Origin: BP-191 sp035940575
GTDB lineage: Bacteria > Actinomycetota > Actinomycetes > BP-191
Assembly: GCA_035940575.1 (NCBI GenBank)
Contig: DASZER010000027.1
Coordinates: forward strand, 1-18,451
Length of the DNA: 18,451 nt
Direction: 5' to 3'
Under the pieces are notes generated by a model that had not been told where the DNA came from, made no database searches, and worked only from the letters and a program-made list of their open reading frames with translations. The translations under genes were made by a program, and so were the position numbers. The first letter of the stretch is position 1. Each line of letters starts with the position of its first letter. Positions 1 through 6,133 of the stretch are shown here, piece after piece.

Positions 1-123
1 GGCAAAGGCCGGATGGAGGCCCTGCGCTGCCTCAAGCGTCACCTCGCCCGCCGCATCTGGCGGCTGCTGACCACCACCTCGACCCCGGCCACGCTACTTG
101 ACTCGACGCTCGCCTTGACATAG
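1..123 (+). CDS. IS110/IS1111-family transposase, C-terminal end (5' cut by window)
   Basis: Frame 1 is open from the first base and ends in TAG at 121-123, giving 40 residues. The stretch ALRCLKRHLARRIWRLL is typical of the extreme C-terminus of IS110/IS1111-type transposases, the DEDD-fold recombinases that act with a structured guide (bridge) RNA. Catalytic residues lie upstream of the window and cannot be checked. The protein would be intracellular and mediate insertion of its own element. A strong terminator hairpin follows 37 bases after the stop. IS110-type elements normally lack terminal inverted repeats, so I cannot place the right end of the IS. The fragment is short, but this C-terminal signature is distinctive. 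Intactness of the whole gene is unknown. Confidence 0.8.
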   Translation, partial: GKGRMEALRCLKRHLARRIWRLLTTTSTPATLLDSTLALT

Positions 124-160
124 GAGCAACGTGCATGGGAGGTCTCGTCTCCTGTGCCAC

Positions 161-198
161 GGCCCCGGGCGGTTGGCGCCGCCGCGGGGCCATCTTTT
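161..198 (+). terminator. Intrinsic terminator after the IS110 transposase
   Basis: GGCCCCG (161-167) pairs with CGGGGCC (185-191), and inside it GGCGG (168-172) pairs with CCGCC (179-183). The result is a 12-bp stem with one bulged G and a TTGGCG loop, followed directly by ATCTTTT (192-198). A GC stem with a T tract on the plus strand is the classic Rho-independent layout and fits the transposase ending at 123. The rest of 124-305 has no gene that I can support. If the element is of the IS1111 type, part of this 3' flank could instead belong to its structured non-coding RNA. Confidence 0.65.
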
Positions 199-305
199 CG
201 AAGGCTCGGACGGTAGACGCGAGCGTGTTACGAGAGCGTGCCGCTCCGTCACGAAAGTGCGCAGAGTCTCGGCGCGTCGTTTCTCCGGTGCTGGGCGAGT
301 CGGCG

Positions 306-1100
306 CTACTGCGCGAACGAGCGGGCGACCTCGACGATCGCCCGCTGCACCTCCGGGCTCAGTCTCGGCCACGGGATTACGCGAAGCTCGACACGACCAG
401 CCGGGCGGTCGCTCCACCACCCAAGCGGCCGCGGCGCGGCGGCGATCGCGCGCGCACGGCGGCGCGCGATCGCCACGTCGGCCGCCAGGAAGAGCACCTC
501 ATCGAAGACCGGCGACAGGGCGTAGGCGTCGACGATGCCCTGCAGCCGAGTCGTCCCCTTGGCCGACAGCTCCAGCTCAAGCGCCGACCGGCGCGCGGCA
601 CCGTCGAGCACCAGGTCCGGCCAGCGCCGCTCGGCCGCCCGGCCCGGCTGCGGGAGCGTGACGCTGTACCGGCGCTCCTGGCTGTCGAGCGTGCGGCACT
701 CGCGCTCCGTGCGCACCGGCACCTGGTCGGCGCGCTCGAGCTGGATGACCAGCCACACGAGCGCCAGCTCGTGCTCGCGCTCAACGTCCGTGCGCGGGGC
801 GCGGCGCAGCGGCAGGCCGACCGCCCGGGCGCCCCTGCGCGTCAGCATCGCCAGCCGCGGCTGCGGCGGCTGGCCGGTGCGCTGCAACAGCCCGGCGGCG
901 GCGAGCCGACGCACGCGCAAATTGATCTGCTGACGCGAGACCCCGAAGCGCTCAGCCAGCAACTCGTCGGTCACAAACCGAAAGCGCCCGACGAACCGCA
1001 GCACGTCCGCGTCGCGCTGCGCCTCCGCCGCCGACCCTCGCGCGCGCTCGACCAGGACCGCCGCCGGCATGTCGGCCCGTTCGGTGTGCGCCTTCATCAC
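306..1100 (-). CDS. Replic_Relax-like protein with winged helix and PD-(D/E)xK-like segment
   Basis: 264 residues. Residues about 28-75 form a winged helix-turn-helix (DADVLRFVGRF... LLAERFGVSRQQINLRVRRL), the usual start of the 'replication-relaxation' (Replic_Relax) family seen on actinobacterial plasmids and integrative elements. Further on, WPDLVLD (160-166) followed by ELELS and K (175-181) resembles a PD-(D/E)xK nuclease core, with D162, E175/E177 and K181 as candidate residues. The biochemical role of the family is poorly known; DNA binding during element replication or transfer is the usual guess. The start is uncertain: GTG at 1100 and ATG at 1097 sit directly behind AGGGA, too close for ideal spacing, and an ATG at residue 11 is also possible. 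It reads away from the structured region 1101-1558, which is therefore its upstream region and may contain its binding site. Family assignment is from pattern recognition only. Confidence 0.7.
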   Translation of the reverse strand: MMKAHTERADMPAAVLVERARGSAAEAQRDADVLRFVGRFRFVTDELLAERFGVSRQQINLRVRRLAAAGLLQRTGQPPQPRLAMLTRRGARAVGLPLRRAPRTDVEREHELALVWLVIQLERADQVPVRTERECRTLDSQERRYSVTLPQPGRAAERRWPDLVLDGAARRSALELELSAKGTTRLQGIVDAYALSPVFDEVLFLAADVAIARRRARAIAAAPRPLGWWSDRPAGRVELRVIPWPRLSPEVQRAIVEVARSFAQ

Positions 1101-1558
1101 TCCCTATGGCGCTACTGCACCTGCCCTCCGGCTTGTCGTCCTCCCGTCCCTGCACCCACCTCTCGGGCCGCTCGGCCCCGCCCCACCCACCGGTGCCGGA
1201 GCGGGATCGACCACCCGACCCCACCCCCCTCTCTTCTCTCACTGTGGGGGCGGGTGGTCGAGCCCGCGGAGGCCACCAAACCCCAGTGGGGACGGGGCCG
1301 AGCGGCCCCCACCCCCCGCAACGCCCGCGGGCGGTCCTGCAGGGGATCAGCCTGCCTCCTGCACGGCCGCGGGCTACGGCGGACAGCACCGCATAAGGCT
1401 GGGGCGGTCCCTCAGTCGAACCGAGGCGATCTCATCGCTCGTGCCAGCCGGGGCCGAACGCATCGCGGGTATAGGCGTTGCCGCTAGGGCGCGAAGCGCG
1501 CAAGTCCAGCCTCACGCGCGCAAGACCGTGCTCTCTCCGCTGCGCACGACCGTCGTCG
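1101..1558. other. Structured intergenic region between ietS and the Replic_Relax gene
   Basis: 458 bases with no supportable gene; open frames here are GC-driven and lack family-like sequence. Besides the large palindrome (1165-1308) it holds a perfect 12-bp palindrome, CGCCCGCGGGCG (1322-1333), a TGCAGG...CCTGCA inverted repeat (1338-1343 / 1358-1363) and a small GCGCG-AAG-CGCGC hairpin near 1490-1502. C-rich and G-rich runs are frequent in 1150-1320, so secondary or quadruplex structure is plausible. Such a cluster next to a replication-associated gene on a mobile element makes it a candidate origin region, but no iterons or AT-rich unwinding tract are evident. Confidence 0.45.
1165..1308. 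repeat. Large nested imperfect palindrome (about 144 nt)
   Basis: Two nested inverted repeats share one axis. The outer arms are 1165-1186 and 1286-1308 (22/23 nt, complementary apart from one bulged base). The inner arms are 1201-1224 and 1244-1267 (24 nt each, two mismatches). They enclose a pyrimidine-rich 19-nt loop (1225-1243). The two interior segments (1187-1200 and 1268-1285) can also partly pair through GGTG/CACC. No T tract follows on either strand. It lies between the 3' end of ietS and the 5' end of the Replic_Relax gene in an otherwise gene-free stretch. Candidate roles are a replication or transfer origin, a single-strand origin, or a MITE-like insertion. The structure is certain and the function is unknown. 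Confidence 0.85.
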
Positions 1559-4084
1559 CTAAGTGGCCGGGATCTCCGCCGAGATGGGAAGTTCGAGTTG
1601 TGTGGCGATCGGGGTGTAGAGGTCGACCCCTTGCTCCAATGTCCGTAATGACACGAGCAGCGCGTACCGGACGGGTCGGTCGATTCGATCGTCCCGCTTC
1701 GAGTACTTCCACCAGCCACCTACCGGATGAACCGCAATGAGCCCGGCATCCGCTAAGTCCGCGCCGGAGCCTTCCCACAGGTCCTGGTGGAGCGATCCGA
1801 GGTTCCGCTGATTCGGGCCGATGAACCAACGGTCAGGCGCGCCGGCGCCAGTACTCACCCCCTCCTCCTCGGAGCGCGCCTCTCGGTTCACGCGGGAGAC
1901 GAAGTCATCGACGGTTTCAGTCGGGGTCTTCAGATCGAACCGCAGGCCGTGCGAGGGGTAGCTGTACCGCCGCCGCCAGCCTCGACGCGACGCGGTGGGC
2001 TCGATGAAGTATGAGAGCGTGACTTTGAGCGTCACGTCCGCGGGCCCCAGCTCCCGCAGGACCTCAGCTGGCCAAGGAAGACGGTGCAGTCGAAACCGTC
2101 GCGCCAGATAGTCCTCGCCCTCGAATGGAACGAACGCGTCCTGCGTCACCATCGTCACTGCCTGCCTGCTTGAGCTCAGGACACTCGCCTCGGTCGGCAC
2201 GCCCCAGCCGTATCGCCGCAACAACGCGAGTCGCTGCGCCTTGCTGCCGACGCCGTCGAATTCCGCCCGCATCACAGGAGTCCATTCCGCTGCGTGGACT
2301 AGGAGCCCCCGGACCGTCTCCGGCCAGTAGTTCGGGTACGTGGCGTGTGCTAGAGCGGCGAGGCGGGCCGCCTGGGCCGTCGCTGCGCTTGTGGCGCTCG
2401 CCGACCCAAGCGCAAGATCGTCGCGGGCGTCGACAGTCCGCACTGAAACGACCGGATGGTCTCCGACGAAATCAGTCGCCCCATCCGTGAGGACGTTCCC
2501 GCCCTCCATGCAGATATCGGGTTTCACCGGCCACGTCCGGGTGCTGAAGATCAGTGACGTCCGGCTGTGAGGGGAAATGTCGCCGGCCGAACCGAGCGCT
2601 GACCAACCCACGAAGCTGGGATCGGATGGGATCGCGGTCAGCTCGGTATAGGCGCCGACCGTGAGCGCGTTCCATGCATGAGCCGGATCCTCAATCGGAG
2701 AGAGGTCACAGCGTGCGCGGTAGTCGGCCTCGAACTCGTGGCCGCGCACGTTGCCGGCCGACACGACGAACAGGCGCGATGCCTCCGGGTCCGGCGCACC
2801 GAGCAGGGCAATACCCTGGTCACTGGCACCGATGTCCACCCCTGCCGCGAGCGCGTCGACGGACGCCGACCACAGCGAAGGCTCTCCGGGGAGGTCCGGC
2901 GTGTCGGTGATTGGCATGCAGAAAACCCGGTCGCGCGCCACTGTCGCTTCAGGGAGGGCGACGGCCTGAGCCGTTACGAGTCCGTAAGCCTCGGGATCAT
3001 GCCGACCGCGGTCGGGCAGCATCTTCACCGACTCGAGCCGGTGGCGTAACGAGAAAGCGCGTCTACCGAGCAGTAGCGGATCAAGCGGCCCGTAGAGCGC
3101 CAGGCCGGCCATGGGGGTGCCATGGTTCTGCCGATCATCGAGCGTTCCGACAATGGAATGGACATCGGTTTCGGCTAGCGAGGCTTTGAGGAGTGCGTGG
3201 GTCCGGCGGACGCCGGTGTCGAGGTGACAGACGGCCGGAACCCGCTCGTCGGCCGGGGTGACGCGCTCGACGAGGTCCTCCGCAAGCTCGTCCTGCTCCT
3301 CCCGGCTTAGCTCCTCGATCGTCTCGGCGAACTCGGGGCGGCGAAGCTCGGTCACCGGGACGCGCGTGAAAGGCAGGTCCTGCAGAGCCGACCACGTCGA
3401 CCGCAGCCACACCACGGTGCGCTCATTCAGCAGCAGAGCGCGGTCAGTTACGTCGAGCTGTCGCGCCTCCGCGTACGCCCGCAATGTCTCGAGAGCCTCA
3501 TCAGTCGGTCTCAGCCATATCTCCCACCAATGCGTACCGGTCGCGGGCGGCGGGCCTGCTGACTGCCATAGGTCGGCGAGCACCGCATCGCGGATTCGAC
3601 CGATATTGGCGACCAACTCGCGGTGCCGCGGGTGGTCATTCGGCGTCCGCTTCGTGAGGTAGTCCTCGAAGAGTTTGAGGAACGATGCGCGGTACTCGTC
3701 GCTAACCCAGACCATCGCGCGTTCAGGCGTCTGCTCGGTGGCCGGCGTCACCGATAGCAAGAGCCATGCCGCGCGCTTGGGCTGCTTGCGGTGGCGTGAC
3801 ATTCGGTCGAGCGACTCGATCCTCAACGGAAAGGCCGCGTCAGCTCCTTCGAGCACGATCACGACACCGATCGCCCGCAGCTCATCCAGGGTCGGATCAA
3901 TCTCATCTCGACGACCTTCGGCCGCCGTTACGCCACGGTGCAGCTCGTCGCGACGTGCCCGACCGTGAGTGCGACTCTCAACATCTCGGATCTTCGGATC
4001 GCCACCTCCGATCCGGCGGAACGCGCGATCCTCTGCGCGACCTCGAACGAGAACGTGTCCGAGCGCGTCCGCGTCGCTAGCCAA
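1559..4084 (-). CDS. ietS: IetS: subtilisin-like (S8) serine protease of an IetAS system
   Basis: 841 residues. The S8 catalytic triad is visible: Asp289 in CHLDTG, His321 in NHGTPMAG and Ser566 in SATSAATA, with the oxyanion Asn445 in VVSAGN. The normal GTS before the serine is ATS here. The protein is far longer than a secreted subtilisin and has no signal peptide. About 280 residues precede the protease core, starting with the VLVRG...R..H...L pattern usual for this subfamily, and about 250 follow it. In the IetAS pair of the Agrobacterium plasmid pTiC58 the protease is the toxin and the AAA protein the antitoxin, and the pair is also catalogued as an anti-phage system. The start is TTG at 4084, which overlaps the ietA stop (TTGGCTAG) and has AAGGG a few bases upstream, implying translational coupling. 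Substrate unknown. Its GC bias looks milder than that of the flanking genes, consistent with transfer. Confidence 0.88.
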   Translation of the reverse strand: MASDADALGHVLVRGRAEDRAFRRIGGGDPKIRDVESRTHGRARRDELHRGVTAAEGRRDEIDPTLDELRAIGVVIVLEGADAAFPLRIESLDRMSRHRKQPKRAAWLLLSVTPATEQTPERAMVWVSDEYRASFLKLFEDYLTKRTPNDHPRHRELVANIGRIRDAVLADLWQSAGPPPATGTHWWEIWLRPTDEALETLRAYAEARQLDVTDRALLLNERTVVWLRSTWSALQDLPFTRVPVTELRRPEFAETIEELSREEQDELAEDLVERVTPADERVPAVCHLDTGVRRTHALLKASLAETDVHSIVGTLDDRQNHGTPMAGLALYGPLDPLLLGRRAFSLRHRLESVKMLPDRGRHDPEAYGLVTAQAVALPEATVARDRVFCMPITDTPDLPGEPSLWSASVDALAAGVDIGASDQGIALLGAPDPEASRLFVVSAGNVRGHEFEADYRARCDLSPIEDPAHAWNALTVGAYTELTAIPSDPSFVGWSALGSAGDISPHSRTSLIFSTRTWPVKPDICMEGGNVLTDGATDFVGDHPVVSVRTVDARDDLALGSASATSAATAQAARLAALAHATYPNYWPETVRGLLVHAAEWTPVMRAEFDGVGSKAQRLALLRRYGWGVPTEASVLSSSRQAVTMVTQDAFVPFEGEDYLARRFRLHRLPWPAEVLRELGPADVTLKVTLSYFIEPTASRRGWRRRYSYPSHGLRFDLKTPTETVDDFVSRVNREARSEEEGVSTGAGAPDRWFIGPNQRNLGSLHQDLWEGSGADLADAGLIAVHPVGGWWKYSKRDDRIDRPVRYALLVSLRTLEQGVDLYTPIATQLELPISAEIPAT

Positions 4085-5045
4085 CGCTCGCCCTTCGTCG
4101 AGCCTCCAGCGCGTTGAGAATGTCGGTCACCGTGACGCGCGAGCTGTCTCGTAGGAGCGCGTGCTTTGCGGCGGCCTCGGCCGCCTTTACGAGATCGGCG
4201 TGACTGAGCCCCTGCGCCTTCTGCGTGACGCGGGCCCACCGCATCCCCTTCGCGAGCGGCCCGAGACGCGACTTGATGACCGCGGTTGCCTGATTCGGGT
4301 CCGGGAGCTCGTAGACGATGACCATGTCGAAGCGGCGAAAGAGCGCGCGGTCGAGGATCGTCCGATGGTTCGTCGCGGCGACGATGATGCTTTCTGACGT
4401 GGCCTGCTCGAGGAAGACCAGGAACGAGTTGAGGATCCGCCGTGCCTCGCCTACGTCATTACCAGCGCGATCGCCGCCTAGCGCATCGAACTCGTCGAAC
4501 AGGTAGACCGCGCGCTGCTCAGCCGCTGCGTCGAACAGCACGCGGAGCTTGCTGGCAGTTTCCCCGAGGAACTTGCTCATCAAGCTGTCGAGCCGCACCG
4601 TCAGGAGTGGCAGAGAGAGCTCGTGCGCCAACACGGACGCCGTCATGGTCTTCCCCGTGCCTGGCGGTCCCTCAAGAAGTAAGCGATGGACCGGATCAAA
4701 CCCCTGCTCCATGAGCTTGCGGCGCTGCCGCTGCTCGGTCAGCACTCGGTCGACCTGCTCAATCAGGGTTGGCGGGCCAATGAGATCGCGGAGCGGGACC
4801 TTCGGGAACGACGCCGTGACTAGGTCCGCGAGGTCGCCGCGCGGCTTCGCGATCGGCGTGACTTCGCGGGCGACCGGCTCGCGACGCGCGGCGTCGACGA
4901 TCTCCTTCAGGTCCCGGGCCAGTCGGTTATGGCCTTGACGCGCAGCGTGGGCGGCCATCTGGAGTGCAACGGCATAGAACGAGTCGTCGTCGCCCGAAGC
5001 ATGGCTGCGGACGAGCGCCTTGATGTGATCACCCGAGCCCGCCAC
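4077..5045 (-). CDS. ietA: IetA: AAA+ ATPase partner of the IetS protease
   Basis: 322 residues from GTG at 5045, chosen because AGGAG (5053-5057) lies exactly 7 bases upstream and the protein then begins at the family-like IKALVRSHASGDDDSFYAVAL segment. A longer frame from ATG 5090 adds 15 unconvincing residues. Residues 8-52 are a helical N-terminal domain. The AAA+ core follows: Walker A GPPGTGKT at 126-133, Walker B YLFDE with D184/E185, sensor-1 Asn226 in AATN, and arginine-finger candidates R237/R238 in FRRFD. It ends with a small helical lid domain. It is a classic AAA protein of the ATP-dependent remodelling type; in IetAS it restrains the protease (known from pTiC58 ietA/ietS). It is the first gene of a two-gene operon whose stop overlaps the ietS start. 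A promoter-like sequence with an inverted repeat is found at 5163-5210. Confidence 0.88.
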   Translation of the reverse strand: MAGSGDHIKALVRSHASGDDDSFYAVALQMAAHAARQGHNRLARDLKEIVDAARREPVAREVTPIAKPRGDLADLVTASFPKVPLRDLIGPPTLIEQVDRVLTEQRQRRKLMEQGFDPVHRLLLEGPPGTGKTMTASVLAHELSLPLLTVRLDSLMSKFLGETASKLRVLFDAAAEQRAVYLFDEFDALGGDRAGNDVGEARRILNSFLVFLEQATSESIIVAATNHRTILDRALFRRFDMVIVYELPDPNQATAVIKSRLGPLAKGMRWARVTQKAQGLSHADLVKAAEAAAKHALLRDSSRVTVTDILNALEARRRASVG

Positions 5046-5162
5046 CTGGTCTCTCCTGCTTCGGTTGAAGGGGCCTGCCGGCGCGCTCACGGTAGCGCCT
5101 CCGGCGGTCGTCAGCGCGGGTTGTTCCCGGGTGGTGGATCACACTCGTCCGTACTGCCGACC

Positions 5163-5200
5163 GTCGATCGCTCAATCCCGGTGCATAAGGTTCGATCGAC
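5163..5200. promoter_or_regulatory. Operator-like inverted repeat over the ietAS promoter
   Basis: GTCGATCG (5163-5170) and CGATCGAC (5193-5200) form a perfect 8-bp inverted repeat with a 22-base spacer. One half lies inside the -35/-10 spacer and the other just after the predicted start of transcription. That is the layout of a repressor site; toxin-antitoxin operons are often autoregulated. Which protein would bind is not shown. IetA has no obvious DNA-binding domain, while the upstream 124-aa protein may have one. Confidence 0.35.
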
Positions 5201-5210
5201 CCTGCGTCAA
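5182..5210 (-). promoter_or_regulatory. Candidate ietAS promoter
   Basis: Read on the minus strand, TTGACG (5210-5205) is followed after 17 bases by TATGCA (5187-5182). The -35 matches sigma-70 in five of six positions; the -10 is weak. The start point would be near 5175, giving a leader of about 130 bases before the ietA GTG at 5045. There is no other gene between 5046 and 5335. Confidence 0.4.
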
Positions 5211-5224
5211 GCCTGAACGGCCGG

Positions 5225-5277
5225 CTTACGCAGGTAGAGGGCGGTGCCCGCAGTGCCGCGTGCGTAAGGCGCGGCAC
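5225..5277. repeat. Overlapping alternative stem-loops downstream of the 124-aa gene
   Basis: GTGCCGCG (5253-5260) pairs with CGCGGCAC (5270-5277) around a 9-base loop. The loop contains TGCGTAAG (5261-5268), which can instead pair with CTTACGCA (5225-5232). The two pairings involve neighbouring, mutually awkward segments. They lie about 60 bases past the stop of the minus-strand gene at 5336, so a terminator role is possible, but no T tract follows. They are also upstream of the ietAS promoter. Confidence 0.35.
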
Positions 5278-5335
5278 GCGAGTACCTCAGGACGAACGCG
5301 AGATACGCGCACCCCGCCCACAACCCGTCGACGGC

Positions 5336-5710
5336 TCAGACCAAGGCGGTTAGCAAGGCCGTGCGCGCGTCAGCCTCGAACCAGTACTCGTTCTCCGACC
5401 CGTTCCAGCGCTTGTGCATCAGCGGGCGATCAAGCACGCGCCCGATGCTGCGGTACTGGACGTTGCGCAGCTCGTCATACGGCGTCCTCAGCGTCTGTGA
5501 CGCGTCCTTCAGGGTGAAGCGCTTGTCGGCGCCGTACTGCTCGAGCATGCCCTTCAGGACGCGGCGGCCCTTGTGGCCCATGCGGCCGACGGCCTCACGC
5601 GCGAGTTCCTCAACAGAGGCGGTGTCGGCCAGCGCCTCGAGGCGCTGCTCGATGAGGTCCTTTGTTTCGATCAGTTCGGCGCGGTCGTTGAGATCCACGA
5701 TGAGCTGCAT
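5336..5710 (-). CDS. Conserved-looking hypothetical protein with possible C-terminal winged helix
   Basis: 124 residues from ATG 5710, with AGAGG just upstream (AAGAGGGCCC-ATG). I do not recognise a family. Residues 8-45 are predicted helical and charged. From residue 47 the pattern of helix (RRVLKGMLEQYG), helix (TLKDASQTL), helix (YDELRNVQYRSIGRVL) and a wing-like strand pair ending in EYWFEADA resembles a winged helix-turn-helix fold, suggesting DNA binding. It lacks a signal peptide and membrane segments. It lies on the same strand as ietAS with a gap of about 290 bases, so it probably has its own transcript, and it is divergent from the broken excisionase gene. Composition and lack of low complexity support a real gene. 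A regulatory or accessory role for the element or for ietAS is inference only. Confidence 0.65.
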   Translation of the reverse strand: MQLIVDLNDRAELIETKDLIEQRLEALADTASVEELAREAVGRMGHKGRRVLKGMLEQYGADKRFTLKDASQTLRTPYDELRNVQYRSIGRVLDRPLMHKRWNGSENEYWFEADARTALLTALV

Positions 5711-5895
5711 GGGCCCTCTTACTAGAACTGGTTAGGATCGAGCCGATTCTAGCTGATGGGCTCGTCTACCCGACGGCTCTCCTTCCCTCGAGCGCAGCGC
5801 CGTCCTGCCGCTTTGCGCGGCGAGCAGTAGCGCTTCGCGCGACCGACCGGCGTGGGACTCGCCCTCATGCCGGATCACGCGGACTCCGCGCCAGA
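5711..5895. other. Divergent intergenic region between the 124-aa gene and the excisionase pseudogene
   Basis: No gene can be supported. CTAGAA (5722-5727) and TTCTAG (5747-5752) form an inverted repeat 13-18 bases upstream of the minus-strand ATG at 5710, and the minus-strand reading TAGAAT (5751-5746) could serve as a -10 box, but no good -35 accompanies it. The region could hold promoters for both directions. Confidence 0.3.
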
Positions 5896-6118
5896 GTGAG
5901 CATGCCCTCCCCAGTGAGCGAAGCCGCCGCCCCGCTCGCGCTCGACGAACCGCTCCTGACGGCGAGCGACGTCGCGGCCCTCCTCGCCGTCCCGCGTTCG
6001 AGCCTCTACGAGTACGCGCGCCGAATGCATGACCCTCCCCGCTTCGGTGCTGATCGGGCGGCATCGCCGCTTCGTGCGCAGCGGGCTCGAGGCCTGGCTC
6101 GGTCGTCAGTCCGCGTAG
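5896..6118 (+). pseudogene. Excisionase-like helix-turn-helix gene, frameshifted
   Basis: The frame starting at GTG 5896 or ATG 5902 encodes LLTASDVAALLAVPRSSLYEYARR, a MerR-like 'excisionase family' HTH. After HDPP it derails at a CCCC run (6037-6040). The next frame (+1) continues exactly as expected for the family: ASVLIGRHRRFVRSGLEAWLGRQ, ending in TAG at 6116-6118. Removing one base from the C run restores a protein of about 73 residues. Excisionases direct the adjacent integrase towards excision. The gene faces the integrase convergently with a gap of only 15 bases. Either the element has lost excision control or the base is a homopolymer sequencing error; programmed +1 shifting is less likely. 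No strong ribosome binding site is seen. Confidence 0.75.
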
Positions 6119-6133
6119 GGCGACCCGCTCGCG

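Noticed and set aside
135..1487. A 450-residue plus-strand frame
   Set aside because: It is antisense to the Replic_Relax gene and runs through the palindromic spacer. It is Arg/Pro-rich, lacks a family resemblance, and the minus-strand protein is clearly the real one.
5046..5090. ATG 5090 as the ietA start
   Set aside because: GTG 5045 has an AGGAG at ideal spacing and the family-like N-terminus begins there; the extra 15 residues add nothing recognisable.
1391..5190. GCATAAGG present at 1391 and 5183
   Set aside because: An 8-mer seen twice in several kilobases without flanking similarity is not a meaningful repeat.
5732..6064. A 110-residue minus-strand frame over the excisionase region
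   Set aside because: It is low-complexity and Arg-rich, and antisense to the clear HTH coding sequence.
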